Of a stretch of DNA of 64,000 nucleotides, positions 16,382-24,684 are shown in pieces (position 1 is the stretch's first letter; every line of letters begins with the position of its first letter). The notes beneath the pieces were generated by a model, which worked only from the letters and a program-made list of their open reading frames with translations, did no database searches and was not told where the DNA came from. Source of the DNA: Streptomyces sp. BK340 (GTDB lineage: Bacteria > Actinomycetota > Actinomycetes > Streptomycetales > Streptomycetaceae); NCBI RefSeq assembly GCF_007827595.1, contig NZ_VISR01000038.1, positions 26,870 to 90,869 on the forward strand, in the 5' to 3' direction. The position numbers were made by a program, and so were the translations under genes.

Positions 16382-17146
16382 TCAGGCGCCCACGCCGGCG
16401 TTGAGGAAGATGCCGCCGTCCACGACGAGCGTCTGGCCGGTGACCCAGTCGGACTGGGTCGAGGTCAGGAACGCGGCCGCCCCGCCGATGTCGGAGGGCA
16501 CGCCGAGCCGGCCGAGCGGGTAGGCGGCGGCCGCCTCCGCCTCCCGGCCCTCGTACAGGGCCTGCGCGAACTTGGTCTTCACGACGGCCGGGGCGATCGC
16601 GTTGACCCGCACCCCGGGCGCGAACTCGTGCGCCAGCTGCTGGGTCAGGTTGATCATCGCGGCCTTGCTGACGCCGTAGGCACCGATGAACGGCGAGGGC
16701 GCGAGGCCCGCGATCGAGGCGATGTTGACGATCGCGCCGCCGTTGTCCTTCTGCCAGGCGTGCCAGGTCTTCTGGGCGAAGCCGAGCGCCGAGATCACGT
16801 TGGTCTCGAACACCTTGCGGGCCACGTCCAGGTCGAGGTCGGCGATGGGGCCGAAGACCGGGTTGGTGCCCGCGTTGTTGACCAGGAAGTCGACGCGGCC
16901 GAAGGCCTCCATGGTGCGCTCGACGGCCTCGGCCTGGTGGGCGAGGTCGTGGGCCTTGCCGGCGACGGCGATGACCCGCTCGGCGCCGAGCTGCTCGACG
17001 GCCTCCTTCAGGGCGTCCTCGTTGCGGCCGGTGATGCAGACGCGGTCACCGCGGGCGACCAGCGCCTCGGCGACGCCGTAGCCGATGCCGCGGCTCGCGC
17101 CGGTGACCAGCGCGACCTTGCCGGAAAGCTCCGGGAGTTCAGTCAT
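16382..17146 (-). CDS. short-chain dehydrogenase/reductase
   Basis: A 254-residue classical SDR. The cofactor loop TGASRGIG is at residues 16-23, NNAGTNP follows, and the catalytic Ser-Tyr-Lys lies in SIAGLAPSPFIGAYGVSKAA. It ends in VTGQTLVVDGG. An Arg in GRNEDAL suggests NADP preference. It lies 27 bases downstream of a FabG-like gene in the same direction, so they form an operon. Together they could reduce related 3-oxoacyl or keto substrates; the pathway is not fixed by context. Confidence 0.88.
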   Translation of the reverse strand: MTELPELSGKVALVTGASRGIGYGVAEALVARGDRVCITGRNEDALKEAVEQLGAERVIAVAGKAHDLAHQAEAVERTMEAFGRVDFLVNNAGTNPVFGPIADLDLDVARKVFETNVISALGFAQKTWHAWQKDNGGAIVNIASIAGLAPSPFIGAYGVSKAAMINLTQQLAHEFAPGVRVNAIAPAVVKTKFAQALYEGREAEAAAAYPLGRLGVPSDIGGAAAFLTSTQSDWVTGQTLVVDGGIFLNAGVGA

Positions 17147-17173
17147 GTCCGTGTACTCCTGTGTCCCAGTTCG

Positions 17174-17935
17174 CTAGTCGAGCGGTCCGCCGGCCACGTA
17201 CAGGACCTGGCCGGAGACGAAGCCTGCGGCCTCGCCGGTGAAGAAGGCGATGGCGTTGGCGATGTCCTCGGGCTCGCCGACGCGCTGCACGGGGATCTGG
17301 GTGGCGGCGGCCTTCTTGAAGTCGTCGAAGCCCATGCCGACACGGTCGGCGGTGGCCTTGGTCATCTCGGTGGCGATGAAGCCGGGGGCGACGGCGTTGG
17401 CGGTGATGCCGAACTTGCCCAGCTCGATGGCGAGGGTCTTGGTGAAGCCCTGCAGACCCGCCTTGGCGGCCGAGTAGTTCGCCTGGCCCCGGTTGCCGAG
17501 CGCCGAGGAGGAGGACAGGTTGACGACCCGGCCGAAGCCCGCGTCGACCATGTGCTTCTGGACCGCCTTGGTCATCAGGAACGAACCGCGCAGGTGGACG
17601 TTCAGGACGGTGTCCCAGTCGGAGACGCTCATCTTGAACAGCAGGTTGTCGCGCAGCACGCCCGCGTTGTTGACCAGGATCGTCGGCGCGCCCAGCTCGG
17701 CCGCGACCCGGGCGACGGCGGCCTCGACCTGCGCCTCGTCGGAGACGTCCGCGCCGACCGCGACGGCCTTGCCGCCGGCCGCGGTGATCTTCTCGACCGT
17801 TTCCTTGCAGGCGGCCTCGTCCAGGTCGATCACGGCGACCGCGCGACCCTCGGCGGCCAGTCGTACCGCGGTTGCGGCGCCGATACCGCGCGCCGCGCCG
17901 GTGACGATCGCGACCCGCTGTTCAGTGGTGGACAT
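17174..17935 (-). CDS. fabG: 3-oxoacyl-ACP reductase-like SDR
   Basis: 253 residues. TGAARGIG at about 12-19, DLDEAAC after beta-2, NNAGVLRDNLLFKMS and the catalytic SSSSALGNRGQANYSAAKAG are close to FabG-type reductases; the C-terminus is FVSGQVLYVAGGP. It should reduce 3-oxoacyl thioesters or similar ketones with NAD(P)H. The ATG at 17935 follows GAGGAGAAG, a good ribosome binding site. It is the first gene of a two-gene operon with the SDR at 16382. It is probably not the housekeeping fabG of fatty-acid synthesis, which normally sits with fabI. Confidence 0.82.
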   Translation of the reverse strand: MSTTEQRVAIVTGAARGIGAATAVRLAAEGRAVAVIDLDEAACKETVEKITAAGGKAVAVGADVSDEAQVEAAVARVAAELGAPTILVNNAGVLRDNLLFKMSVSDWDTVLNVHLRGSFLMTKAVQKHMVDAGFGRVVNLSSSSALGNRGQANYSAAKAGLQGFTKTLAIELGKFGITANAVAPGFIATEMTKATADRVGMGFDDFKKAAATQIPVQRVGEPEDIANAIAFFTGEAAGFVSGQVLYVAGGPLD

Positions 17936-18045
17936 TGCTGCTTCTCCTCGCCCTTGAGAGAACCTGTCTGGCCCTTGAGGGAGCCCGTGCGATGCGGTGA
18001 GCGACCGCTTAGTACCTTCAGCACACGTGACGCTAGAAGTCCTGG

Positions 18046-18072
18046 CACCCGGTGTCAACGGGACACCGGGTG
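18046..18072. terminator. hairpin between fabG-like and DUF3037 genes
   Basis: CACCCGGTGTC and GACACCGGGTG pair perfectly (11 bp) around AACGG, 10 bases past the stop of the DUF3037 gene on the minus strand. It should terminate the HipA-like/DUF3037 transcript. Confidence 0.7.
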
Positions 18073-18082
18073 GTGTGATCCA

Positions 18083-18532
18083 TTACCTCACCAGGAGATC
18101 CAGCAGACGCTCGGTCTCGGCCGCCGGGTCGGTGGTCAGTCCGGTGTGCACGGGTCCGGGCTGGACGACCGTGGAGCGGGGCGCGATCAGCCAGCGATAG
18201 CGGCGGCCCGCGTCGTCGCCGGCCGCCTGTCCGGCCGCCTCGCCGCCCGCGCAGTGACGCTCGATCGCGGCGAGCGCGGCCCGCACCCCGGCCACGTCGG
18301 CGCCGGGGTCGAGGGCGAGCAGCCGGGCCTCGTCCAGATGGATGCGGGCGCCGACGTAGGCCTGGGCGCGGCAGTAGACGACCACGCCCGCGTTGATGCA
18401 CTCCCCGCGCTCGACGCGGGGGACGACCCGCAGCACGGCGTACTCGAACACGTCCCGGTCGCCGCCCTGGCCCGCCCGGGTGATGTGGCGCTCGACCACA
18501 TGGCCGGCCATGTGGATGCGGGTCTCGCTCAC
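18083..18532 (-). CDS. DUF3037-family protein
   Basis: A 149-residue protein matching DUF3037: FEYAVLRVVPRVERGECINAG and VVVYCRAQAYVGARIHLDE near the N-terminus, then an alpha-helical region and RYRWLIAPRSTVVQPGPVHTG. The family has no proven activity. Its GTG start overlaps the stop of the upstream HipA-like kinase gene (GTGA), so the two products are made in a coupled way. The pair recurs in many bacteria, which suggests that DUF3037 is a partner or substrate of the kinase. Confidence 0.85.
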   Translation of the reverse strand: MSETRIHMAGHVVERHITRAGQGGDRDVFEYAVLRVVPRVERGECINAGVVVYCRAQAYVGARIHLDEARLLALDPGADVAGVRAALAAIERHCAGGEAAGQAAGDDAGRRYRWLIAPRSTVVQPGPVHTGLTTDPAAETERLLDLLVR

Positions 18533-19293
18533 TTGCCCTCCTCGATACCGGTGATGCGCTCGGCGACGACGGCCGCCCGGGCGAGCAGGGGGCGCGCGTA
18601 GGCCCGCCGCAGGTCGTCCGGGGTGTCGAAGCCGGGCTCGCCGGCCAGCCAGGCGTCGGGGATCTCGGCGGTGACCTCGGCCAGGAGGTCCTCGGTGACC
18701 TTGGGGGCCAGCTCCGCCGCCGCGGCCGTCACGTCCGGGGCGAACCGGGCGAGGGCGTGGTCGGAGGCGTCGTAGGGGCGGGCCGCCGAGGCCTCGACGG
18801 AGGGCCAGTTGTGGTGCCAGATCATCGTGGCGCCGTGGTCGATGAGCCACAGCTCGCCGCGGTGCACGAGCAGGTTCGGGTTGCGCCAGGAGCGGTCCAC
18901 GTTGTTGATCAGCGCGTCGAACCAGACGATCCGCCCGGCCTCCTCGGGGCTCACCGGGAAGGCGAGCGGGTCGTAGCCGAGGGCGCCGGAGAGGAAGTCC
19001 ATGCCGAGGTTGGTGCCACCGCTGGACCGGAGCAGCTCCTGCACCTGCTGCTCGGGCTCGCCGAGCCCCAGGACGGAGTCCAGCTCGACGGTGACGAGGC
19101 GGGGCATCCGGAATCCGAGCCGGCGGGCGAGTTCGCCGCAGACGACCTCGGCGACCAGTGTCTTGCGGCCCTGTCCGGCGCCGGTGAACTTCATGACGTA
19201 CGTCCCGAAGTCGTCGGCCTCGACGAGCCCCGGCAAGGAGCCGCCCTCACGCAGCGGCGTGATGTAGCGGGTCACGGTGACTTCCTTGAGCAT
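18529..19293 (-). CDS. HipA-like kinase-domain protein
   Basis: A 254-residue protein with only the HipA-like kinase core, about 60% of a full HipA. FGTYVMKFTGAGQGRKTLVAE supplies a beta-strand Lys and loop. FDALINNVDRSWRNPNLLV carries the catalytic Asp/Asn segment, and LWLIDHGATM the metal-binding Asp. The length and lack of an N-terminal domain separate it from the persistence toxin HipA, and no HipB-type HTH antitoxin is nearby; its partner is the DUF3037 gene. It should be a cytosolic Ser/Thr or small-molecule kinase of unknown target. Confidence 0.8.
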   Translation of the reverse strand: MLKEVTVTRYITPLREGGSLPGLVEADDFGTYVMKFTGAGQGRKTLVAEVVCGELARRLGFRMPRLVTVELDSVLGLGEPEQQVQELLRSSGGTNLGMDFLSGALGYDPLAFPVSPEEAGRIVWFDALINNVDRSWRNPNLLVHRGELWLIDHGATMIWHHNWPSVEASAARPYDASDHALARFAPDVTAAAAELAPKVTEDLLAEVTAEIPDAWLAGEPGFDTPDDLRRAYARPLLARAAVVAERITGIEEGK

Positions 19294-19468
19294 CGCCCCA
19301 GGTTACTGTCGCGGGAGCGGCGCCCCACCCGACAGCTTGTCGACAGGCGTGGCTTACGGCCGTCTCACCCCCGGTGGGCAAGGATCTGGGTGCCCGTCTG
19401 AACAGGTGGTGCCCGAGGACCGTACCCCTGGACGGATCACGAGAAGCTCCGCGGAAGGGAACGTCCAC

Positions 19469-19990
19469 ATGACCAGCGCATCGCTCAAGCCCGAATCGGG
19501 ACCGGCCCGTCGTAGCGTCATGGCGGCGGCGGGAGCGGCCGGGCTCGCCGCCGCGCTGACCGCCTGCGGTTCGGGCGACAACTCGTCCGACACCGTCAAC
19601 ACCGGGTCCGGTTCGGCCGGCACGACCGGGACCACCGGCTCCACGGGATCCACCGGGGCCTCGCAGGACACCGGTTCCTCGACCTCGGGCGGTTCGGCCG
19701 GCGGCACGGCCCTCGCCAAGACCACGGACATCCCGGAGGGCGGCGGCAAGATCTTCAAGGACCACGGCGTGGTGGTCACCCAGCCCGCGGCGGGCAGCTA
19801 CAAGGCGTTCTCGTCGAAGTGCACCCACCAGGGCTGCGCGGTGAGCAGTGTGGCCAACGGCGTGATCGTCTGTCCGTGCCACAACAGCCACTTCTCCGCC
19901 GAGGACGGCAGCGTGAAGCAGGGGCCCGCGACCCAGCCGCTGCCCGCCGCGAAGATCACCGTCTCCGGCGACGAGATCAAGCTGGCCTGA
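19469..19990 (+). CDS. Rieske [2Fe-2S] lipoprotein, Tat-type signal
   Basis: 173 residues. The N-terminus has twin Arg in PARRSVMAAAGAAGLAAALTAC, an apparent Tat signal ending in a lipobox Cys. A Ser/Thr/Gly linker of about 50 residues leads to a Rieske domain with both cluster-binding motifs: CTHQGC (Cys, His) and CPCHNSHF (Cys, His). It probably carries one electron outside the membrane, like the ferredoxin subunit of a dioxygenase or bc1 complex. No oxygenase or cytochrome gene is adjacent. The ATG at 19469 follows GGAAGGGAA. Confidence 0.9.
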   Translation: MTSASLKPESGPARRSVMAAAGAAGLAAALTACGSGDNSSDTVNTGSGSAGTTGTTGSTGSTGASQDTGSSTSGGSAGGTALAKTTDIPEGGGKIFKDHGVVVTQPAAGSYKAFSSKCTHQGCAVSSVANGVIVCPCHNSHFSAEDGSVKQGPATQPLPAAKITVSGDEIKLA

Positions 19991-19996
19991 GCCGCG

Positions 19997-20641
19997 TCAC
20001 GGCCGCCGGCGCGGCCGTCCGAAGCAGCGGAGCACCTCGTCCGTGGACGTGACCGTGGCGACCAGGGCGAGGGTGTTGCGGATCATCGCGGGGGTGTAGT
20101 CGGCGGGCACACCCGCGATGGCGTCGGCCGGGACGACGGCGGTGTAGCCGCGGTTGACCGCGTCGAACACCGCGTTGGGCACGGCCACGTTGGCCGAGAC
20201 GCCGCTGACGACCAGGGTGCGGCACCCGAGGTTGCGCAGCAGCGCGTCGACCTCGGTGCCCTGGACCGGGGACAGGCCGTGCAGCCGTCGCACGACGAAG
20301 TCCTCCCCGGTGACCTCGATCGGGGGCGCGACCCGCACCGCGGCGGTGCCGGTCAACTGCTGGACGGGGAGCCGTTCGGCGGCACGGAAGAGCCGGGCGT
20401 TGCGGTTCGCGCCACGGCCGTCCGGGCGGCGTTCGGCGAGGGCGTGGATCACCTGGACCCCGCTCTCGTGCGCGGCGGCGACCAGCCGGGCCACGTTGTG
20501 CAGGGCACCGGAGGCGCGGGCCTCGCGGGCGAGTTCGGGCAGCGCGCTGTCCGGGCCGACCACCCCCTGCTGGCACTCCACGGTCAGCAGGACCGTGCTC
20601 GCGGGATCGAGCAGTTCGCCGAGCTCTTCGTACGACGGCAT
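19997..20641 (-). CDS. isochorismatase-fold protein, catalytic Cys absent
   Basis: A 214-residue protein with the isochorismatase (cysteine hydrolase) fold. The first acidic position appears as VLLTVECQQGVVG. The segment that normally holds the nucleophile (TGVxTNVCVE) reads VSGVSANVAVPNAV, with Ala where the Cys is expected. The Lys region (GEDFVVRRLHG) also lacks a clear Lys. It is therefore either a non-hydrolytic binding protein or uses other residues. It starts at the ATG at 20641 after GGAGGCG. It is convergent with the Rieske gene, 6 bases apart. Confidence 0.8.
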   Translation of the reverse strand: MPSYEELGELLDPASTVLLTVECQQGVVGPDSALPELAREARASGALHNVARLVAAAHESGVQVIHALAERRPDGRGANRNARLFRAAERLPVQQLTGTAAVRVAPPIEVTGEDFVVRRLHGLSPVQGTEVDALLRNLGCRTLVVSGVSANVAVPNAVFDAVNRGYTAVVPADAIAGVPADYTPAMIRNTLALVATVTSTDEVLRCFGRPRRRP

Positions 20642-20790
20642 GGCGCCTCCGTTCGCCGAGGTGCGGGGCGGTGAGAGTAACCACAACGGGGCAACAGCGG
20701 AAGTCGACCCATTCCCTTTTCTGACGTGATGTCAGAGGATCAACAGCACTCGGAAGTCCTCTGGCACGACGTGGGAGAAGAGGGGGCCGT

Positions 20791-21258
20791 ATGACCGTCA
20801 CTCAGCAGCGCCGGGGCCGGAAGATCATGATGACGCCCGGTGAGCTGGACGAGTTCCTGACCAGCCAGCGCACCTGCCGGGTCGCCACCGTCTCGGCGGA
20901 CGGCGCGCCGCATGTCAGCGCGCTCTGGTTCGCCTGGGACGGCACCTCGCTGTGGCTGTACTCGGTGGTGCGCAGCCGGCGTTGGGCCCAGCTGTGCCGC
21001 GATCCGCGGGTGGCGGTCGTGGTCGACTCGGGCGAGGAGTACGACCAGTTGCGCGGCGTCGAGCTGTCCGGGCGGGTGGAGTTCGTCGGCGAGGTGCCGC
21101 GGACCGGCGAGCTGCGCGCCGAACTCGACACGGCGGAGACGCTGTTCGCCCGCAAGAACTTCGGCCTGGACGAGATGCCGCACGACGGCCGGCACGCCTG
21201 GGCGCGGCTGACCCCGGAGAAGATCGTGTCCTGGGACTTCCGGAAGCTGGGCGCCTAG
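20791..21258 (+). CDS. PPOX-class (pyridoxamine oxidase-fold) flavin/F420 protein
   Basis: A 155-residue split-barrel protein. ELDEFLTSQRTCRVATVSADGAPHVSALWFAWDG is the N-terminal signature of the PPOX/F420-dependent family, read here as one continuous strand-loop-strand. RRWAQLCRDPRVAVVVDSGEE follows, and ARLTPEKIVSWDFRKLG ends the fold. Members bind FMN or F420 and reduce diverse small molecules; the substrate is open. It stands alone between the isochorismatase-like and LysR genes. Confidence 0.82.
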   Translation: MTVTQQRRGRKIMMTPGELDEFLTSQRTCRVATVSADGAPHVSALWFAWDGTSLWLYSVVRSRRWAQLCRDPRVAVVVDSGEEYDQLRGVELSGRVEFVGEVPRTGELRAELDTAETLFARKNFGLDEMPHDGRHAWARLTPEKIVSWDFRKLGA

Positions 21259-21317
21259 GGTCGCCCCGGTACACCGGCCGGAAGCCGGCGCATGAAGCAC
21301 CCTTCGCTGCGCGGCGC

Positions 21318-22220
21318 TCAGTCGAGTTGCCGTGCCGACACCCGCAGGGCCTCGACCGCCGCCCGGATCGACGGGCGGCGGTCGGCGTCCGCGCGCCAGA
21401 CGACGTACACGTGCCTGCGCACGCGCTGCTGGAGCGGGACCATGACGATGCCCGGCGGCACCGGGTGACGGCCCAGCAGCGGTGCGATGCACACGCCCAG
21501 CCCGGCGGCGACCAGGCCGAGCTGGGTGTGGGTCTCGCCGGCCCGGTGGCCGACGATCGGCTCGATGCCCTTCGAACGCAGCGTGAACATCAGCCACTCG
21601 TGGCAGAACTCGCCCTCGCCCCAGGTGATCCACTCGTCCTCCGCGAACTCGGCGAGGTCCACCTCGTCCCGGCCCGCGAGCCGGTGCCCGACCGGCAGGG
21701 CGACGTCGGCCGCGTCGTCCAGCAGCGGAGCCTTGACGAGGCCGTCCGGCACGGGCATCGGCTTGTTGTACCAGTCGAGGACGACCGCGAGATCGAGGTC
21801 ACCGCGCACGACCCCGGCGATGCCCTGCTCCGGCTCCAGTTCGCTGGAGCGCACCCGCAGCCCCGGGTGCTGGGCGCGCAGGGCGCCGAGCGCGGTCGGG
21901 AAGAGGCCGCGGGCGGCGGTCGGGAACGCCGAGAGGCGCAGTTCGCCGACGACCTGGCCGCGGTGCGCCTCCAGGTCGGACTGGGCCAGCTCGACCTGCG
22001 AGAGGATGCGGGCCGCGTGCTCGGACAGCAGCCGTCCCGCGTCCGTGAGCCGCACGCCCCGGCCGTTCTTGGCCAGCAGCTGCTGCCCGACCTCCCGCTC
22101 CAGCTTGCCCAGCTGCTGCGAGACCGCGGACGTGGTGACGTGCAGCGCCTCGGCGGCGGCACTGACCGAGCCGTGCCGGGCGAGGGCGTCCAGGGTCCGC
22201 AGGCGCTCCAGGTTCAACAT
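21318..22220 (-). CDS. LysR-family transcriptional regulator
   Basis: A 300-residue LysR-type regulator. The HTH is at residues 3-62, with LDALARHGSVSAAAEALHV and TTSAVSQQLGKLEREVGQQLL. The effector-binding domain starts at about residue 90. It is divergent from a DMT-family transporter, which it probably controls. The ATG is preceded by TAGGAT (minus strand, 22228-22233) at 7 bases, with no ribosome binding site, so the mRNA is likely leaderless. An inverted repeat lies between the two genes. Confidence 0.93.
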   Translation of the reverse strand: MLNLERLRTLDALARHGSVSAAAEALHVTTSAVSQQLGKLEREVGQQLLAKNGRGVRLTDAGRLLSEHAARILSQVELAQSDLEAHRGQVVGELRLSAFPTAARGLFPTALGALRAQHPGLRVRSSELEPEQGIAGVVRGDLDLAVVLDWYNKPMPVPDGLVKAPLLDDAADVALPVGHRLAGRDEVDLAEFAEDEWITWGEGEFCHEWLMFTLRSKGIEPIVGHRAGETHTQLGLVAAGLGVCIAPLLGRHPVPPGIVMVPLQQRVRRHVYVVWRADADRRPSIRAAVEALRVSARQLD

Positions 22221-22225
22221 GTAAG

Positions 22226-22261
22226 CAATCCTACGAGATACTGGGTGGAGAATCTCGATTG
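22226..22261. promoter_or_regulatory. candidate LysR operator
   Basis: CAATC-CTAC-GAGAT (22226-22239) faces ATCTCGATTG (22252-22261). Apart from a 4-base insertion in the left arm it is an inverted repeat. It sits directly upstream of the LysR start and overlaps the likely promoter of both divergent genes, as expected for autoregulated LysR pairs. The core TACGAG recurs just downstream at 22264-22269. Confidence 0.45.
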
Positions 22262-22294
22262 TGCTACGAGGTTGCCTCCAGCATCGTTGATGCC

Positions 22295-23224
22295 ATGAGC
22301 ACGGTCACCGCACCCCGAACCCAGTCCCCCGCCCCTGCCCGCCCCCGCCCCCGCCTCGACTGGCGGCTGCGCTTCGGCGCCCTCTCGCTGATCTGGGGCT
22401 TCAGCTTCCTGTTGATCAAGGTGGGCACGGAGGGCTACGCGCCGTTCCAGGTCACCCTGGGCCGGCTGGTCTTCGGTACGGCGGTACTGGCGGCGACGAT
22501 GGCCGTGAAGCGGGAGCGGCTGCCGCGGGGGGCGCGGGTCTGGGGGCACATGGCGGTCGCCGCGTTCTTCCTGAACGCGCTGCCGTTCTCCCTCTTCGCC
22601 TACTCGGAGCTGACCATCCCCTCCACCCTGGCGGGAATCTGCAACGCCACCTCGCCGCTGTGGGGCATGGCGCTGTCCCTCGTCGCGCTGTCGGAGGACC
22701 GCCCCACGCGGGTTCGCTTCGCCGGCCTCGGCCTGGGCTTCCTGGGGGTGCTGACGGTGCTCGGTGCGTGGCAGGGGTTCCACGGGCTCGACGCCACGGG
22801 TACCGCCATGGCCCTGTCGGCCTCGCTCAGCTATCCCATCGGGTGGATCTATGTGCGGCGGACGCTGGCGGGGACGGGGAACTCGCATCTGGCGATGACG
22901 GGGGCGCAGCTTCTGCTGGCGACCGTTCAGCTGGCCGTTGTGACGCCTCTGTTCACCAGCCTTCCGACGCACTTCTCGTTCGTTCCGCTGCTGGCGATCG
23001 CCGCGCTGGGGGCCTTGGGCACGGGGCTGGCGGTTCTCATCCAGTACGGGCTGGTCGCGGAGGTCGGGCCCACCACGGCTCAGATGGTCACGTACTTCAT
23101 CCCGGTCATCGCCACGGCCGCGGGGGTGGCGATCCTCGGGGAGTCGCTCCGCTGGACCACGCCGGTGGGGGCGGTGATCGTGCTTGCGGGGGCCGCGCTC
23201 ACCCAGGTGAAGCGGAAGGCCTGA
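22295..23224 (+). CDS. DMT-superfamily (EamA) transporter
   Basis: A 309-residue integral membrane protein with ten hydrophobic segments and the two EamA repeats: FGALSLIWGFSFLLIKVG opens the first, LASLSYPIGWIYVRR the second, and AGVAILGESLRW closes the fold before ALTQVKRK. Such carriers export amino acids, metabolites or drugs by proton exchange. The ATG at 22295 gives a 24-residue polar leader before helix 1. It is divergent from the LysR gene and probably its target. Confidence 0.9.
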   Translation: MSTVTAPRTQSPAPARPRPRLDWRLRFGALSLIWGFSFLLIKVGTEGYAPFQVTLGRLVFGTAVLAATMAVKRERLPRGARVWGHMAVAAFFLNALPFSLFAYSELTIPSTLAGICNATSPLWGMALSLVALSEDRPTRVRFAGLGLGFLGVLTVLGAWQGFHGLDATGTAMALSASLSYPIGWIYVRRTLAGTGNSHLAMTGAQLLLATVQLAVVTPLFTSLPTHFSFVPLLAIAALGALGTGLAVLIQYGLVAEVGPTTAQMVTYFIPVIATAAGVAILGESLRWTTPVGAVIVLAGAALTQVKRKA

Positions 23225-23329
23225 CCGGGCGAGGTGCTTGCGCGGTGCGGGTGCGCCGCGGCTCGTCGCGCCCACGCCGCGCGGCCGCATACCGGTGCGG
23301 CCCCGCGGTCCTGGGGTGTCCGGGCTTCG

Positions 23330-24661
23330 CTACACATAGGTCCTGGCCGGTGCCGGGCCCACCGCCGCCGCCACCGCATCCGCCAGGCCACCGGTCTCCT
23401 CCGCCGTCAGCGTCGAGACCGTGATACGGATCCCCGGCGGCGCGTTCAGGCGGAAGCGCGCGCCCGGGGAGACCGCCCAGCCCGCGTGGAGCAGGCGGGC
23501 CACGACGCCCGTCTCGTCGGGGACCGGGACCCAGACGTTCATGCCGCTGCGGCCGTGCGCCGGCACGCCGCGTTCGGTCAGGGCCTTGACCAGGGCGTCC
23601 CGGCGGCCGCCGTACGAGGCCGCCACCTCGCGCATGTCCACCGCGCCGTCGTTCCACAGCCGCACGACGGCCCGCTGGACGAGCAGGCTCACCCATCCGG
23701 CGCCCAGCCGCTGCCGCCCCTGCACCCGGTCGACGGTGACCGCGTCCCCGGTGAACACGGCCAGGCGCAGATCCGGACCCCAGGCCTTGGCGACGGAGCG
23801 GACGAGGACCCAGTGGCGGGTGACCCCGGCGAGCGGGTACAGGGGCACGTCGACGATGCCGTGGCCGTGGTCGTCCTCGATCAGCAGGGTCTCGGGGTGC
23901 TCCCGGAGCACCGAACGAAGCGCACGCGCGCGCGTGGCGGTCAGGGCGGCGCCGGTCGGGTTCTGCGCCCGGTCCGTGACGATCAGGGCGCGCGCCCCGG
24001 ACTCCAGCGCCCGTCTGACGTCCTCGGGGCGCGGCCCCTCGTCGTCGACGCCGACGGACACCGTGCGCAGTCCGAGCGCCGGGACCAGATCCAGCACCCT
24101 GCCCCAGCCGGGGTCCTCCACAGCCACCCGGTCGCCCGGCTTGAGGTGCGCGGCGAGGACCCGCTCGACGGCGTCCAGGGATCCGGAGGCCACACCGACG
24201 GGACCGTCGGGCACTCCGTCGGCGTCCAGGGCGGCACGGGCGAGACGCGCCAGCTCCGGTTCCACCGGATCGTGCCCGTACAGCACGGGTTCCCGGTCGC
24301 CCTGCGCTGCGGCCGCCGCGAACGCCCGGGCGAGGTGGGGCAGCAGCGCGGGATCCGGGTTGCCGTCGGCCACGTCCCGCACGCCCTCGGGTACGGCCAC
24401 CCGGATCTTCTCGCGGCCCGTCGTCGCCGGCTTCGGCCGGACCCTGCTGCCCCGGCGGCCCGCGGTCTCGATCACCCCGCGCTCGCGCAGGGTGCGGTAG
24501 GCGGCCGCGACCGTGTTCGGGTTCACCCCGAGCCTGGTCGCCAAGTCCCGCATGGGAGGCAGTGGTTGGCCCGGTTCCAGCTCACCGGTGCCGACCGCGC
24601 GCTCGACACTGGCCGCAATCTCTGCTGCGCCGTGCCCCTGAATCGGATACTCTCCTAGCAC
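23330..24661 (-). CDS. MocR-type GntR/aminotransferase regulator
   Basis: A 443-residue fusion of a GntR winged helix (residues 8-75: PLPPMRDLATRLGVNPNTVAAAYRTL, split by its loop) and a fold-I aminotransferase-like domain. The PLP-binding Lys lies in RSVAKAWGPDLRLAV, and NPTG in DRAQNPTGAA is the aminotransferase motif. MocR proteins bind PLP and often control vitamin B6 genes. It is divergent from a PPOX-fold protein, fitting a role in B6 or flavin metabolism. The GTG at 24661 directly follows a promoter-like CATAAT box, so the transcript may be leaderless. Confidence 0.9.
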   Translation of the reverse strand: MLGEYPIQGHGAAEIAASVERAVGTGELEPGQPLPPMRDLATRLGVNPNTVAAAYRTLRERGVIETAGRRGSRVRPKPATTGREKIRVAVPEGVRDVADGNPDPALLPHLARAFAAAAAQGDREPVLYGHDPVEPELARLARAALDADGVPDGPVGVASGSLDAVERVLAAHLKPGDRVAVEDPGWGRVLDLVPALGLRTVSVGVDDEGPRPEDVRRALESGARALIVTDRAQNPTGAALTATRARALRSVLREHPETLLIEDDHGHGIVDVPLYPLAGVTRHWVLVRSVAKAWGPDLRLAVFTGDAVTVDRVQGRQRLGAGWVSLLVQRAVVRLWNDGAVDMREVAASYGGRRDALVKALTERGVPAHGRSGMNVWVPVPDETGVVARLLHAGWAVSPGARFRLNAPPGIRITVSTLTAEETGGLADAVAAAVGPAPARTYV

Positions 24662-24672
24662 AAAACCAATTA

Positions 24673-24684
24673 TGCACTAGTGCA
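24673..24684. promoter_or_regulatory. palindromic operator between MocR and PPOX genes
   Basis: TGCACTAGTGCA is a perfect 12-base palindrome ending exactly at the base before the PPOX start codon (ATG 24685) and 12 bases upstream of the MocR start. Binding there would cover the promoters of both genes. It is inferred to be the MocR site. Confidence 0.65.

Noticed and set aside
15185..18601. A 1138-codon open frame on the plus strand
   Set aside because: It is antisense to a binding-protein gene, two SDR genes and DUF3037, all with clear motifs. High GC keeps stops out of this frame; the translation is low-complexity Gly/Asp/Val/Arg.
18529..19293. Classic HipBA toxin-antitoxin module
   Set aside because: The kinase lacks the N-terminal HipA domain and there is no HipB-type HTH gene on either side.
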